A model generated the notes under the pieces. It was not told the DNA's origin. It worked only from the letters and a program-made list of their open reading frames with translations, and did no database searches. DNA of 64,000 nucleotides from Prevotella sp. oral taxon 475. Its GTDB lineage: Bacteria; Bacteroidota; Bacteroidia; Bacteroidales; Bacteroidaceae. The stretch lies in NCBI RefSeq assembly GCF_018127805.1, contig NZ_CP072334.1:62001-126000 (forward strand). The letters are read 5' to 3'. A program made the translations under genes and the position numbers. Positions 8,746-18,203 of this stretch are shown here, piece after piece. Every line of letters begins with the position of its first letter. The first letter of the stretch is position 1.

Positions 8746-9194
8746 GCCTCTTCCTTCGTATCGATACAAATGGTCACGGGCCCATCGTTGAGCAAGGCCA
8801 CTTGCATGTCTGCTCCGAAGCAGCCCGTTTGCACGGGTTTGCCAAGGGCGAGAGAGAGTTCTTGGCAGAACTTCTCATAGAGAGGAATGGCCATCTCGGG
8901 TCGTGCGGCAGCGATGTACGAAGGTCGATTGCCCTTTTTGCAGCTGGCCATGAGCGTGAATTGGCTCACAACGAGCACGTCTCCGTCTATATCGCGCACC
9001 GAAAGGTTTATCACGCCGTTGTCATCGTCGAAGATACGCAGATGGCTTATCTTCTTTACGAGCAAGGCAATGTCTGCTTGGGTATCGTCATGTCCGATGC
9101 CTAAGAGCACGAGAAGGCCTCTTTGGATGGCCGATTTCACCTCTTGGTGAATGCTGACTGAGGCGTGCGAAACACGTTGAACGACTACTCGCAT
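8742..9194 (-). CDS. dtd: D-aminoacyl-tRNA deacylase
   Basis: 150 residues from the ATG at 9194. DTD removes D-amino acids (and glycine) mis-attached to tRNA. Both active-site signatures are present: SQFTLMASCKKGNRPSY and the Gly-cisPro motif in LNDGPVTICID. A longer frame exists upstream, but the promoter (9221-9251) lies inside it and rules it out. It is the first gene of dtd - small ORF - mazG - deoC. Confidence 0.95.
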   Translation of the reverse strand: MRVVVQRVSHASVSIHQEVKSAIQRGLLVLLGIGHDDTQADIALLVKKISHLRIFDDDNGVINLSVRDIDGDVLVVSQFTLMASCKKGNRPSYIAAARPEMAIPLYEKFCQELSLALGKPVQTGCFGADMQVALLNDGPVTICIDTKEEA

Positions 9195-9220
9195 ACGAAC
9201 TATTGATGGATTCCGTTGTG

Positions 9221-9251
9221 CAAAATTAGATAAAATCGCCGGAACGGCAAA
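9221..9251 (-). promoter_or_regulatory. Promoter of the dtd operon
   Basis: On the minus strand TTTG (9251-9248), 19 nt, then TAATTTTG (9228-9221), an exact fit to the Bacteroidetes promoter. Transcription would start about 20 nt before the dtd ATG. Confidence 0.82.
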
Positions 9252-9327
9252 AGATTTCCGCCTCTCAAAACGCAGAAACTCACCGAAAGGCACCGTCTGC
9301 AACGAGTTGTTAGGAAGAGAAAAAACA

Positions 9328-9457
9328 AACGTTTCTATCTACTTGAAAAACAAGAAGTTACAAAATTGTTTCCAAAAGCTTAGCTTTTACATGCTGTTTT
9401 CTTAGCTTTTACACGTCGTTTTCTTAGTTTTTGGTATGCGTTTGCTTAGTTTTTGCA
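9328..9457 (+). repeat. 22-bp x 4 intergenic element, copy B
   Basis: Cores are centred at 9381, 9403, 9425 and 9447, spaced exactly 22 bp. Core 1 is the palindrome AAAAGCTTAGCTTTT; the rest read CTTAGCTTTT or CTTAGTTTTT. The leader on the left contains GTTACAAAATTG. It lies between the divergent dtd and SusC promoters. Confidence 0.9.
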
Positions 9458-9519
9458 AAATCATCGCAAAGACATCGGTTTTCAATCGTTAAAAGAAGAG
9501 GGCAGAAAAATTGATTTTT

Positions 9520-9535
9520 TAGCATATTGATGCTA
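9520..9535. promoter_or_regulatory. Possible operator upstream of first SusC
   Basis: Inverted repeat TAGCAT-ATTG-ATGCTA, centred about 25 nt before the -33 element of the SusC promoter. That is a position typical of an activator site. No regulator gene is adjacent. Confidence 0.4.
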
Positions 9536-9551
9536 TTTTCTAATGATTTAG

Positions 9552-9582
9552 TTGTACATATCTCGAATATGTTATACATTTG
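9552..9582 (+). promoter_or_regulatory. Promoter of first SusC/SusD operon
   Basis: TTG (9552-9554), 20 nt, TACATTTG (9575-9582). The implied leader is about 50 nt. Confidence 0.78.
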
Positions 9583-9636
9583 CGACATTATATTGTTTTT
9601 AGTAGTTAATTTTTTATTTCTTAATCAACAAAGCCT

Positions 9637-12600
9637 ATGAGAAGGAATGATTGTTCTTTATTTGGCGGATGGAAAACCAATGCTTTGGCACTGTGCTGCC
9701 TTTGTTTACCTCTGAATTTTGCTCCGCAAGCGGCTTATGCTGCGCATGATGTACGCCAGGCAAGCCCTGAAAAGGTGGTGGTCCGGGGGGTGGTTGTCGA
9801 CGTAAACGGTGAGCCTATCATAGGGGCCGTGGTGCGTGTGACGGGTTCGGCCCTGCTGACGGCTACCGATAAAACGGGTGCTTTTGCCTTAGAGGGCGTG
9901 CCGTTGAAAGCCTTGTTGGAGGTGTCTTTTCTCGGAATGAAGACGGCCACGGTGCCTAACGAGGGCAAACCGCTGAACATTGTGCTCGAAGAGGCCGACA
10001 ATAGCATCGGCGAAGTGGTGGTGACGGGCTATCAGGATGTGCGTCGTCCGCGAATGACGGGATCGGTATCGGTCATCAAAAGTTCGGACATCGCCAAGAT
10101 GGATGTACGCTCGATGGACCAGGTTTTGCGTGGAACGATGTCGGGTGTGGTGACTTCTTACAACGGAAGGCCGGGTGCTGATGCCACGATACGTGTGCGT
10201 GGAGCCAACTCTATCACGGGAAGCACCGACCCGATATGGATTGTCGACGGGATGCCGCTTAACGGAATGGCTCCCAGTGTGAGCAATAGCAGCGACCTGC
10301 AACGCCTTGTCACGCAGACGGGAATCGGCGATATACCGCCCAGTGACATTGAGTCGATTACCGTTCTCAAAGATGCCGCCGCCACTGCGATATATGGAGC
10401 ACGCGCTGCTAACGGTGTGATTGTGGTGAAAACCAAAAGTGGGCGCGAGGGAAAGCCCAGCTACAATGCCTCGCTTTACTTCGGAGTGACGGAGCGTCCC
10501 TATAGCAATATCCGCATGATGAACACCGACGAGAAGATAGACTTTGAACGAGAGATGTTTCTCGACGGAGAGTTCGACCGCGTGGGACGGGTCTCTTCGC
10601 TGCTCAACCGTGTGAAGAACGGGGCTCTTACACAGGCTGAGGCCGACCGGGAGATAGCTGCCCTGCGGGGAATTCACACCGATTGGTTCCGCGTGCTCTA
10701 TCGGTTGGCCAGCACGCAACAGGCCAATCTCAGTCTGTCGGGCGGCTCGAAACGCACGCAATTCTACAATTCGTTCACCCTTCTCAATCAGAATGGTACC
10801 GAACTCAATAACAACTATAAGCGCATCACTTTCAGTAGTAAGCTCTATCATCACTTTTCCAGTAGGCTGACGCTGCAAACTATCCTCGCCGCTACCTATC
10901 GCACCGACCGCCATACGGCTTCGTATATCTCGCCGATGGAGTATGCCTACTATGCTAACCCCTATGAAACGCCCGACGGATACGACCAAAGCTGGGACAT
11001 GACGCTAAGCCGTATCCGGCCAGGACTGCGCTGGGAGACGCTCAACATGCGACGGGAGATGATGGAAAACCAACAATCTAAACGCTATTTGGGGGCTTCG
11101 CTCAACGTGAAACTCATGTGGCAGATGCCCGTTCCGGGATTGGTCTACAGTTCGCAAGCCTCGTTTTCGCTCTCCAGCTCTTCTTCCCGACGCGAAGAAG
11201 GGGCCGGTACTTACACCAATATGCGCAACAACTGGGAAGCGAAATATATCTCGGGTAACGAGGTTTTGCCCAGTCATGTGTTGGGTTCGCTGCGCGAAGG
11301 CCACTACAACACCGATGCTCTGACCTGGCGAAACATGCTTTCTTATGCCAAAGATTTCGGTGCACAACATGGCATCGAGCTGATTGCGGGGCAGGAAATC
11401 ACGTCGAACATGAACTATAGCTCGTATAATTATTCGCCGCAGTTCGACCGTGTGCACCGCATTGTGGGCTTTCCGCAGGTGCCGAAGGGCACGGATATGA
11501 ACACGTTTCCTTTCGACGACCTGGGCGGAACGGCTAAATATCAGTCGAAAATGTCGTCGTTCTTCGCCAACGGAACCTATTCTTTTGCCGACCGCTACGT
11601 GCTCAATGCTTCGGCAAGATACGATGGGGCCGACATCATTGGCAATCAAAACCAATTCACTCCCTTGTGGAATGTGTCGGCAAGATGGAATATCTATAAG
11701 GAGAAATTCGTTAAAACCGATTTCATTAACTTCCTTTCGCTGCGCATGGGCTATGGCTATACGGGCAGTATCGACTATAATGCGCTGCCGTTTGTCACGA
11801 TGACGCTCAGCGATACCCGACCTTATGGCGGATTGGTGGTACCTACTTCCTACACCAAAGCGAATCCTAACATCAAGTGGCAGACAAAGAAAGACTTCAA
11901 TATCGGTCTTGAATCGACGCTGTGGGACAACCGAATCGTTCTGAATATCAACTATTATAACAACAAAGTCATTGATTTGCTCGACCATCGGTCGCTGCCT
12001 TATTCGTCGGGAATGGGCTCAATCAAGCAGAATGTGGCCAATTTGGTGAATCGTGGATGGGAATTTGATCTCGGGATAACTCCTCTCAGACTGCGCGATT
12101 TCGAATGGGTGTTGCGCGGAAACATCAGCTTTAATAAGAATATCGTCACGAAAACGTTCTACAACAACTTGGCAGAGGTGCCCAAAAACAACGTTACCCT
12201 GGCGCGAAGCGGTAATGTTTATGTGAAAGATTACGCCGTAGGTGCTTGGTTTGGATATAGATTTGCAGGCATCAATCCTGCCGATGGACACACCCTTGCC
12301 TATGCTGCGGATGGCTCGAAGGTGGACATGGACTTGCTCAACAATGCGACCTTGAAACTGAAAACACCGCCGATGAGCTATCTGGGAGAGTCGATTCCCA
12401 CCACGACGGGTGGCTTTTCTACCGACGTAAGATGGCGCGATTTCGAGCTGACAGCCAGTTTTGAGTTCCAAGCCGGCCATCTTATCCCCTCTGTTGCCTC
12501 GCAAATGGGGCAGGATGCATACAACTCTCACAATCGATATGTAGCTGCAAAGTATCGTTGGAGAGCACCGGGCGATGTGTCTGAGTTCCCCGAAATTAAT

Positions 12601-12864
12601 AACAACAACATGGCTTACAATCAGTATCGCTTTGATGTCTCGCTGGAAAAGGGCGACTATTTGCGTTGCAATCACCTCAGTCTGGGCTACCGTCTCCGGG
12701 AAAACCTCTGCCGGATGCTGGCCTTGCGCAGTGCGAGAGTAGCTCTATCGGTGAGCAATCTCTTCACCCTGACGAGCTTTACAGGCATTGATCCGGCTTC
12801 GATGGGCAGCCTTTCTTATCCTTCTACACGCACTTACAGTCTCACGTTGAACGTGGGATTCTAA
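9637..12864 (+). CDS. SusC/RagA-family TonB-dependent outer-membrane transporter
   Basis: 1075 residues, a normal SusC length. After a signal peptide (cleavage probably near AAYAAHD) comes a carboxypeptidase-regulatory-like domain (about 45-125, GEPIIGAVVRVTG), then the plug with GEVVVTGYQ, the DGMPLNG motif and AAATAIYGARAANGVIVVKTK. The rest is the 22-strand barrel ending in an aromatic residue (LTLNVGF). With its SusD partner it imports an oligomer bound at the cell surface, powered by TonB. No glycosidase or peptidase gene that would reveal the substrate lies nearby; the only extra gene is the degenerate protease-like lipoprotein at the end of the operon. Confidence 0.96.
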   Translation: MRRNDCSLFGGWKTNALALCCLCLPLNFAPQAAYAAHDVRQASPEKVVVRGVVVDVNGEPIIGAVVRVTGSALLTATDKTGAFALEGVPLKALLEVSFLGMKTATVPNEGKPLNIVLEEADNSIGEVVVTGYQDVRRPRMTGSVSVIKSSDIAKMDVRSMDQVLRGTMSGVVTSYNGRPGADATIRVRGANSITGSTDPIWIVDGMPLNGMAPSVSNSSDLQRLVTQTGIGDIPPSDIESITVLKDAAATAIYGARAANGVIVVKTKSGREGKPSYNASLYFGVTERPYSNIRMMNTDEKIDFEREMFLDGEFDRVGRVSSLLNRVKNGALTQAEADREIAALRGIHTDWFRVLYRLASTQQANLSLSGGSKRTQFYNSFTLLNQNGTELNNNYKRITFSSKLYHHFSSRLTLQTILAATYRTDRHTASYISPMEYAYYANPYETPDGYDQSWDMTLSRIRPGLRWETLNMRREMMENQQSKRYLGASLNVKLMWQMPVPGLVYSSQASFSLSSSSSRREEGAGTYTNMRNNWEAKYISGNEVLPSHVLGSLREGHYNTDALTWRNMLSYAKDFGAQHGIELIAGQEITSNMNYSSYNYSPQFDRVHRIVGFPQVPKGTDMNTFPFDDLGGTAKYQSKMSSFFANGTYSFADRYVLNASARYDGADIIGNQNQFTPLWNVSARWNIYKEKFVKTDFINFLSLRMGYGYTGSIDYNALPFVTMTLSDTRPYGGLVVPTSYTKANPNIKWQTKKDFNIGLESTLWDNRIVLNINYYNNKVIDLLDHRSLPYSSGMGSIKQNVANLVNRGWEFDLGITPLRLRDFEWVLRGNISFNKNIVTKTFYNNLAEVPKNNVTLARSGNVYVKDYAVGAWFGYRFAGINPADGHTLAYAADGSKVDMDLLNNATLKLKTPPMSYLGESIPTTTGGFSTDVRWRDFELTASFEFQAGHLIPSVASQMGQDAYNSHNRYVAAKYRWRAPGDVSEFPEINNNNMAYNQYRFDVSLEKGDYLRCNHLSLGYRLRENLCRMLALRSARVALSVSNLFTLTSFTGIDPASMGSLSYPSTRTYSLTLNVGF

Positions 12865-12893
12865 CGATGTTGAACTTTATCAAGAAACAAAAG

Positions 12894-14354
12894 ATGAAAC
12901 ATTTAATCGTAAAATACCGACTGGCGACGTGTGCTTGGCTGCTCGTTGCACTGGCATTACTGGGTTCGTGCCGCGACTTTCTTTATGTAGAACCCACCAA
13001 CCAGTTGAGCATCAACAGCTATTTGGACGTGAAACGCCTTCTGGGCGGACATCTACGAAACTATGTAGAAGGTTCGCGCTACCTCTCTTCGGCACCCAAT
13101 GTGCTGCTCGCTTACGAGGGAAACCTGATTACATACTTCTATTCGGACGATTGCAATCTGGAACATTACCTCGACAACTGGGGCGGACGAAATAACCGCG
13201 GAGACTTTAACAACTCGCTGGAATGGAAACATCCCGAGATACATGAGACCATTTGGAAGACTTATTTCCAAGCCATCGGCTTCTATAACATCGTCTTAGC
13301 CGAACTGAACAAGCACCGTTCGGCCGTGGAAGCAGAGAACGAGCAAGTGGCCGGAGAAGCTCGTGTGATGCGTGCGTTCTGCTTTTTCAGACTGTTGCAG
13401 CTCTTCTCGCCCTATCATAACAACCGATTGGGTCTGCCGCTCAACACCGATCCCGACAAAGTAGGTACGTATGATGCCTCACGAAAATCGCAAACGGAGA
13501 ACTACAATTTCATTATTTCCGAGCTGGAAGCAGTCTTGGCCTACACTGCACAGCCCGTTAAAGGCTATAGTGTGTTCTACAACAAGACCTTCATTCACGG
13601 TCTTCTGGCGCAGGTTTATCTCTATAAAGGCGACTCGGGAGCCAAAGCCGAGGGTGATTATGCCAAGGCTTCGCAGCATGCACAGGCTGTGTTGGATGCC
13701 GGTATCAGTGCCGATTTGGTGAAGTTTGCAGCACAAAAGGGCGACGATTTCGAAGCCATCTTCACCAAACCCTATGCCCCGATTGTCTTTATCTACAATG
13801 ATGGCAACAGATTGCAGGACATTGTGGGCAATCCTTACTATGGCATTCCGCAGTTTCCATCAGACGATCTCTATGCGCTTTATGCCGATAACGACCGCCG
13901 CAAGAAGCTTTTCTTCGAGAGCGACAAGAGCATCTATCGCTACGAGAGCGACTTCCCGTATTCTTATTTCCAGTATACGCTCTGTTCAGGAGCCGAGATG
14001 AAACTCATCGTTGCTGAGGCTGAAGCCCGCCAAGGCCATCTTTCTGCGGCGCAAAACACGCTGGCCCAGTTTGCCGCTACACGTTACACCGCCTATACGG
14101 CACCAGATAACGAGCACCTGTTGCAGACCATTCTCGACGAGCGTCGCCGCGAATTCTGCTTCGAGCCCTACATGCGCTGGCTCGACATCCACCGTTTAGA
14201 GGTGCCCGTAACCCACCGTGTGCCCAGCAAAAAGGGACCGGACAAGGTGTATCGGCTCGAGAAAGGCGACTTTAGATACACCTTTCCGCTGCCCAAAAAC
14301 GCAGAGTTGAAAGACAACGACATTGAACAAAATCCTGGTTGGAATAACTTTTAA
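12894..14354 (+). CDS. SusD/RagB-family surface lipoprotein
   Basis: 486 residues from the ATG at 12894 (an ATG at 12867 would add nine residues before the signal peptide). The lipobox is LALLGSC. The N-terminal YVEPTNQ segment and the C-terminal segment with LDERRREFCFEPYMRWLDIHRL are typical of SusD. It caps the SusC barrel and binds the ligand outside the cell. It follows the SusC gene with almost no gap, so they are co-transcribed. Confidence 0.93.
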   Translation: MKHLIVKYRLATCAWLLVALALLGSCRDFLYVEPTNQLSINSYLDVKRLLGGHLRNYVEGSRYLSSAPNVLLAYEGNLITYFYSDDCNLEHYLDNWGGRNNRGDFNNSLEWKHPEIHETIWKTYFQAIGFYNIVLAELNKHRSAVEAENEQVAGEARVMRAFCFFRLLQLFSPYHNNRLGLPLNTDPDKVGTYDASRKSQTENYNFIISELEAVLAYTAQPVKGYSVFYNKTFIHGLLAQVYLYKGDSGAKAEGDYAKASQHAQAVLDAGISADLVKFAAQKGDDFEAIFTKPYAPIVFIYNDGNRLQDIVGNPYYGIPQFPSDDLYALYADNDRRKKLFFESDKSIYRYESDFPYSYFQYTLCSGAEMKLIVAEAEARQGHLSAAQNTLAQFAATRYTAYTAPDNEHLLQTILDERRREFCFEPYMRWLDIHRLEVPVTHRVPSKKGPDKVYRLEKGDFRYTFPLPKNAELKDNDIEQNPGWNNF

Positions 14355-14366
14355 TAGGTTGATAAT

Positions 14367-15590
14367 ATGAAAGATAGAATGACAAACAAAGCTTTTCATC
14401 AATTGAAAGGCGGTCTTTTGCTGCTTGTTTTGCTCTGTATCGTATGGTTGATCAACGGTTGTAGCCGCGACGTCAGTTTTATGGAGACGCAGCGAATAGG
14501 GGCAGAAGGGATTGTGAGAATGGAAGTTTCGCCCAACAGTAGGGTGCTAAATGCCGACGGGAAAAGCGAGCTGCGTTTCCTCGTTCGCTGCTACTATCAA
14601 GTGGATACGGTGGAGGTTCAGCTGCTCGACGAGCGTGTTCCGCTTAACGAAATCACCATCACCAGCTCGGACGGTAAGACCTTTCGGGCCAACGAAACCT
14701 ATACCACCACCGCGCATAACGACAGCATTAGCTTCACGGCAACCCTTGATCGAGTGCGTGCCCCGCAGGTGAAAGTGGCTCTGCGACAGCCTGTTTCGCT
14801 CTCGCTTACGCCGCTGCGCGTGCCCATTGTGTTCGTCTCTTTGTATACCGAACAAACCAAAACGCAGATGGAGAACATCTCTCTCGAACTGTTGCAGCAG
14901 ATGGTCGAGCAGGCCAACAAAGCCTTCTCGGGCACGTTGATGCCTGCTCCCAATGGCTGCAATGCCGCTATGCAGTTTTACGTAAAAGACTATCAGACGG
15001 TGAAAATCACCGACGAGGAGGCCGAAACGCCCGAGAAATACATTCAGGACAAGCTTCTCTCGGGTTGCGATAAAGTGCTGTATGTGTGGCTGATGAACAC
15101 TGTAAGGTGGCGGCTGAGGGAAGATAGAATCCATCCACAATATACCTTTGGCAATCCAAACGATATACCGGGCATCGACTTCGAGAAGGTCAACGCACTC
15201 TCCGATATAACCAATCTCGAACCCAACGAGGTGGGTATCGCCATGACTTTTGCCGACGTCTATCAGCAGAAAACAGGCTACGAGTCGCGGCCTTTCACAC
15301 GCATGCTGGGTCGATTCTATGGCTTGCTCGAGACGGGCATCAATCCCACGAAATACAATAAGGAAAAGGATGTAGACTATTGTCCCGACACACTGCCTTA
15401 TTTCACATCGAACGGAACGGTAGAAAAGCAGTCTATCCCACTGGATCAATCGGGTTTGCAATACACATTCAACTCGTATAACATCATGGATCGCAATTCT
15501 ACCGGCGTGTCGGTGAGCCGAGATCAGGTGCTGCGCATTCGTCAAGTCATTAAAGATTGTCCTTATAGACAGCAGGGTGTAACGCCTTAA
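14367..15590 (+). CDS. Lipoprotein related to metzincin proteases, zinc motif lost
   Basis: 407 residues, lipobox INGC. The C-terminal half resembles the zinc metalloprotease lipoproteins often seen in Bacteroidetes (M43/pappalysin-like layout: HExxHxxGxxH, a CxDTPxY segment, then a NIMD Met-turn). Here the zinc motif reads RMLGRFYGLLE (residues 312-322): the glycine frame is kept but all three histidines and the catalytic glutamate are replaced. YCPDTLPYF and NIMD (372-375) remain. The reading frame is intact, so this is a pseudo-enzyme, not a broken gene. It is the third gene of the SusC/SusD operon, 12 nt after SusD, and may be a surface ligand-binding accessory. The family assignment rests on motif recognition only. 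Confidence 0.7.
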   Translation: MKDRMTNKAFHQLKGGLLLLVLLCIVWLINGCSRDVSFMETQRIGAEGIVRMEVSPNSRVLNADGKSELRFLVRCYYQVDTVEVQLLDERVPLNEITITSSDGKTFRANETYTTTAHNDSISFTATLDRVRAPQVKVALRQPVSLSLTPLRVPIVFVSLYTEQTKTQMENISLELLQQMVEQANKAFSGTLMPAPNGCNAAMQFYVKDYQTVKITDEEAETPEKYIQDKLLSGCDKVLYVWLMNTVRWRLREDRIHPQYTFGNPNDIPGIDFEKVNALSDITNLEPNEVGIAMTFADVYQQKTGYESRPFTRMLGRFYGLLETGINPTKYNKEKDVDYCPDTLPYFTSNGTVEKQSIPLDQSGLQYTFNSYNIMDRNSTGVSVSRDQVLRIRQVIKDCPYRQQGVTP

Positions 15591-15607
15591 TGACCATCCC
15601 AACAAGT

Positions 15608-15647
15608 GTTCTGCGTCATCGTTTCATAACGGATGATGACGCAGAAC
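15608..15647 (+). terminator. Terminator of first SusC/SusD operon
   Basis: A 13-bp perfect stem (GTTCTGCGTCATC, 15608-15620; GATGACGCAGAAC, 15635-15647) 17 nt after the stop codon. The following GTTTGTT is a weak U-tract. Confidence 0.7.
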
Positions 15648-15684
15648 GTTTGTTCTGACTCTCCTGTCCACTCTGTTTCTCAAA

Positions 15685-15815
15685 GTCATCTCTTAGCTTT
15701 TGAAAGGCAAAAGCTAAGAAAATGCCTTCCAAAAGCTAAGAAAACGGAAGGTAAAAGCTAAGCTTTTGAAAAACACTTTGTAAGCCATTGAAAACCACTG
15801 AGTTATCTATCCTAT
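15685..15815 (-). repeat. 22-bp x 4 intergenic element, copy C
   Basis: Cores are centred at 15694, 15716, 15738 and 15760. The leader is on the right, so the element points to the minus strand. Leader-first the cores read palindrome, CTTAG, CTTAG, CTAAG with an AAGAGAT end, the same grammar as copies H and I. It lies between the convergent 3' ends of the SusC/D operon and uvrC. Confidence 0.9.
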
Positions 15816-15929
15816 TTTCGCATTTTGTTTTGAGTCTGTCTATCTTTTACTTTAGAGCTGGAATAGATTCACCTATTTCTCTGCAAACAACAGCGTGACG
15901 ACTCTTTTCTCGATCGATTCCATATACAA

Positions 15930-15976
15930 ATTCGGGATGAGCAACCCCTGTTGTACAGGCGTTGCTCATCCCGAAT
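15930..15976 (-). terminator. Terminator of uvrC
   Basis: A perfect 16-bp stem (ATTCGGGATGAGCAAC, 15930-15945; GTTGCTCATCCCGAAT, 15961-15976) with a further CCTG/CAGG inside the loop, 37 nt after the uvrC stop. On the minus strand TTTGTAT follows. Confidence 0.85.
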
Positions 15977-16013
15977 GAGTGTATGCTGCCGGCGTTAATG
16001 GCTCTTTGAGGAG

Positions 16014-17843
16014 TTAAGAATGAAAGAAAGAATACACAAATTGAGCCTTTTTCTGTCCGATAACGGCTGTAAGAGTTTGTAAATCAGTGTCTTTAATGGC
16101 CCTCACTGTCTTGAAATGCTTCATCAAGACCTCTTTTGTCTTTGGTCCAATGCCTTTGATGTCGTCCAGTTCGGAGTGTAAGGCCTGTTTGCTTCGTTTG
16201 TCTCGATGGAACGTAATGGCGTAACGATGCACCTCATCTTGCAGCAATTTGAGTACATGGAACAGTTCGCTCTTCACGTCGAGACCCACTACCTCGGGTG
16301 GAAAACCGAAGAGCAACTCGTTGGTTTGATGGCGATCGTTTTTTGCCAGTCCGGCAATGGGGATGTCGAGGTGGAGCTCGTCTACAATCACCTCGCGCAC
16401 AACGCTCATCTGTCCCTTGCCTCCGTCGGTGATGATGAGGTCGGGTAGGGGCGTGTTTTCTTCCAGCATGCGAGTGTACCGACGGCGAACCACTTCTTGC
16501 ATCGAAGCATAATCGTCGGGACCCTGCACGGTTTTGATGTTGAACTTGCGGTAATCTCGTTTGCTGGGCTTCATCCCTTTGAAGACTACACAGCCCGCCA
16601 CGGCATTTGTTCCGCCCAAGTTCGAGTTGTCGAAACACTCGATGTGATAGGGCATCTTGGACAGGCGGAGTTTGGCTTGCAGCTCTTTCATCAGGCGGAT
16701 AGACCTCTGTTCGGGATTGAGCTTTTCGGTTTGTTTGAGCCTGTCGAACTGATATTGTTTGCCATTCATCTCCGATAGCTCCATCAAACGTTTTTTGTCG
16801 CCCCGCGTGGGTACGGTGAAGGTCACCCCTTGCAGGCTCCATTCCATATTGAAAGGCACAAGAACCTCTTTGGCAGAACTGTCGAAACGCTCCCGTATCT
16901 CGGGGATGGCAGAGGCCAAGATGTCTTGAAGTTCCTCCTCCAGCTTGCGTTTGAATTCGAAGGTAAAGCTTTGGTTCACCGTTCCGTTCTTCACGTGCAG
17001 GTAATTGATGAACGCCGTATGCCTTAAATCATCCTCTACGATAGAGAAAACGTCTAAGTCGCCGATATGATAGCTCACCACTTCGCTCTTGGCGCAATAG
17101 TTGTCGAGAAGCAAATACTTCTTTTTCAGTTCTTCAGCCTCCTCGAATTTCAGTTCTTCGGCCTTCTGTTGCATCTGCTCGAACAGCATTTTGCATACGC
17201 TTCGGGTGTTTCCTTTCAAGATTTCGCGTGCCTGTTTGATGTTCTCTCGATAGGTCTCAATGCTTTGTTTGCCAATGCAAGGCCCATCGCAGCTGTGAAG
17301 ATGGAATTTAAGACAAGCCTTGTGCTTGTGTGCTTTGATGGTTTCTGGCGTGATAGGAAAGAGACATGCGCGAGGCTTATACAGCTTATAGATGAGCTCG
17401 AGCAGAGCATTCATCGTGGGGATGTGGCTATACGGCCCATAAAAGCTACCCATTCGCTTGTCAATCTTCCGGGTTTTGAAGATGCGCGGTAAGAGTTCGT
17501 TGGTGATACAAATGCTGGGATAGGTCTTTCCGTCTTTTAACAGCACATTGTAACGAGGGTTATACTTCTTGATCAGACTGTTCTCCAGCAGCAACGCATC
17601 CTCTTCGGTATTGACAACGGTGTAAGAGATGTCGTGAATCTTGCTCACCAGGATTTTTGTTTTTAGCCGGTCTACCTCCTTATGAAAGTAAGTTGACACT
17701 CGGCTCTTCAGATTCTTCGCCTTCCCTACATAGATAATGGTGTGTTCCGAATCGTAAAACTGATAACTGCCGGGCTTGTCGGGCAAACTCGCTACAATGC
17801 TTTTGAGTCGTTCTAATCGTTTTTCGTTTTCTTCTTTCGTCAT
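16014..17843 (-). CDS. uvrC: Excinuclease ABC subunit C
   Basis: 609 residues. UvrC makes both incisions around a lesion in nucleotide excision repair. The N-terminal GIY-YIG nuclease domain is PGSYQFYDSEHTIIYVGKAK. A UVR segment (about 205-240) and the RNase H-like second nuclease domain (HIECFDNSNLGGTNAV, then PDLIITDGGKGQ) follow, and a C-terminal helix-hairpin-helix (LDDIKGIGPKTKEVLMKHF) ends the protein. It is transcribed toward its own hairpin terminator. One parS core lies 43 bp before its start. Confidence 0.97.
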   Translation of the reverse strand: MTKEENEKRLERLKSIVASLPDKPGSYQFYDSEHTIIYVGKAKNLKSRVSTYFHKEVDRLKTKILVSKIHDISYTVVNTEEDALLLENSLIKKYNPRYNVLLKDGKTYPSICITNELLPRIFKTRKIDKRMGSFYGPYSHIPTMNALLELIYKLYKPRACLFPITPETIKAHKHKACLKFHLHSCDGPCIGKQSIETYRENIKQAREILKGNTRSVCKMLFEQMQQKAEELKFEEAEELKKKYLLLDNYCAKSEVVSYHIGDLDVFSIVEDDLRHTAFINYLHVKNGTVNQSFTFEFKRKLEEELQDILASAIPEIRERFDSSAKEVLVPFNMEWSLQGVTFTVPTRGDKKRLMELSEMNGKQYQFDRLKQTEKLNPEQRSIRLMKELQAKLRLSKMPYHIECFDNSNLGGTNAVAGCVVFKGMKPSKRDYRKFNIKTVQGPDDYASMQEVVRRRYTRMLEENTPLPDLIITDGGKGQMSVVREVIVDELHLDIPIAGLAKNDRHQTNELLFGFPPEVVGLDVKSELFHVLKLLQDEVHRYAITFHRDKRSKQALHSELDDIKGIGPKTKEVLMKHFKTVRAIKDTDLQTLTAVIGQKKAQFVYSFFHS

Positions 17844-17884
17844 ATTCTGTTTTTCCCTTTGTTTAAAGGCGTTTTGAGATTTCT

Positions 17885-17900
17885 TGTTTCACGTGAAACC
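17885..17900. promoter_or_regulatory. parS site 1 (ParB binding)
   Basis: TGTTTCACGTGAAACC carries the complete 14-bp palindrome GTTTCACGTGAAAC that forms the core of bacterial parS (consensus TGTTNCACGTGAAACA). Only the last base departs from consensus. ParB loads here and with ParA directs the origin region to the daughter cell. Confidence 0.88.
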
Positions 17901-18079
17901 AATTTGATTCTTTCGGTAATCGAAAGGAAGTCGATCAGGTGGCACGTTCTGAAAGGTTACATCGCGATAGGTTTTCTTTCGAAGGGTGAAGGGGTGATCA
18001 TGGAGACGTCCTTTCTTTGTTGTCGTTCTGCTGTAGATGAGGTTGTGAGGGTGGAGAGAGGGTAGTTGGGATGCTTACG

Positions 18080-18203
18080 TCTGAGGTGCTGGCTTTCGAG
18101 GGTGCAACTTCTGTTTTTCAAAAGCTAAGCTTTCGCCTTCTAAAAGCTAAGCTTTTGCAACTCGTTTTCTTAGCTTTTGCATGCCAAAACCTTAGCTTTT
18201 GCA
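18080..18203 (+). repeat. 22-bp x 4 intergenic element, copy D
   Basis: Cores are centred at 18127, 18149, 18171 and 18193. The leader on the left ends TTTTTCAAAAGC. The order is palindrome, palindrome, CTTAG, CTTAG. It lies between uvrC and apt, about 180 bp from a parS core. Confidence 0.9.
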
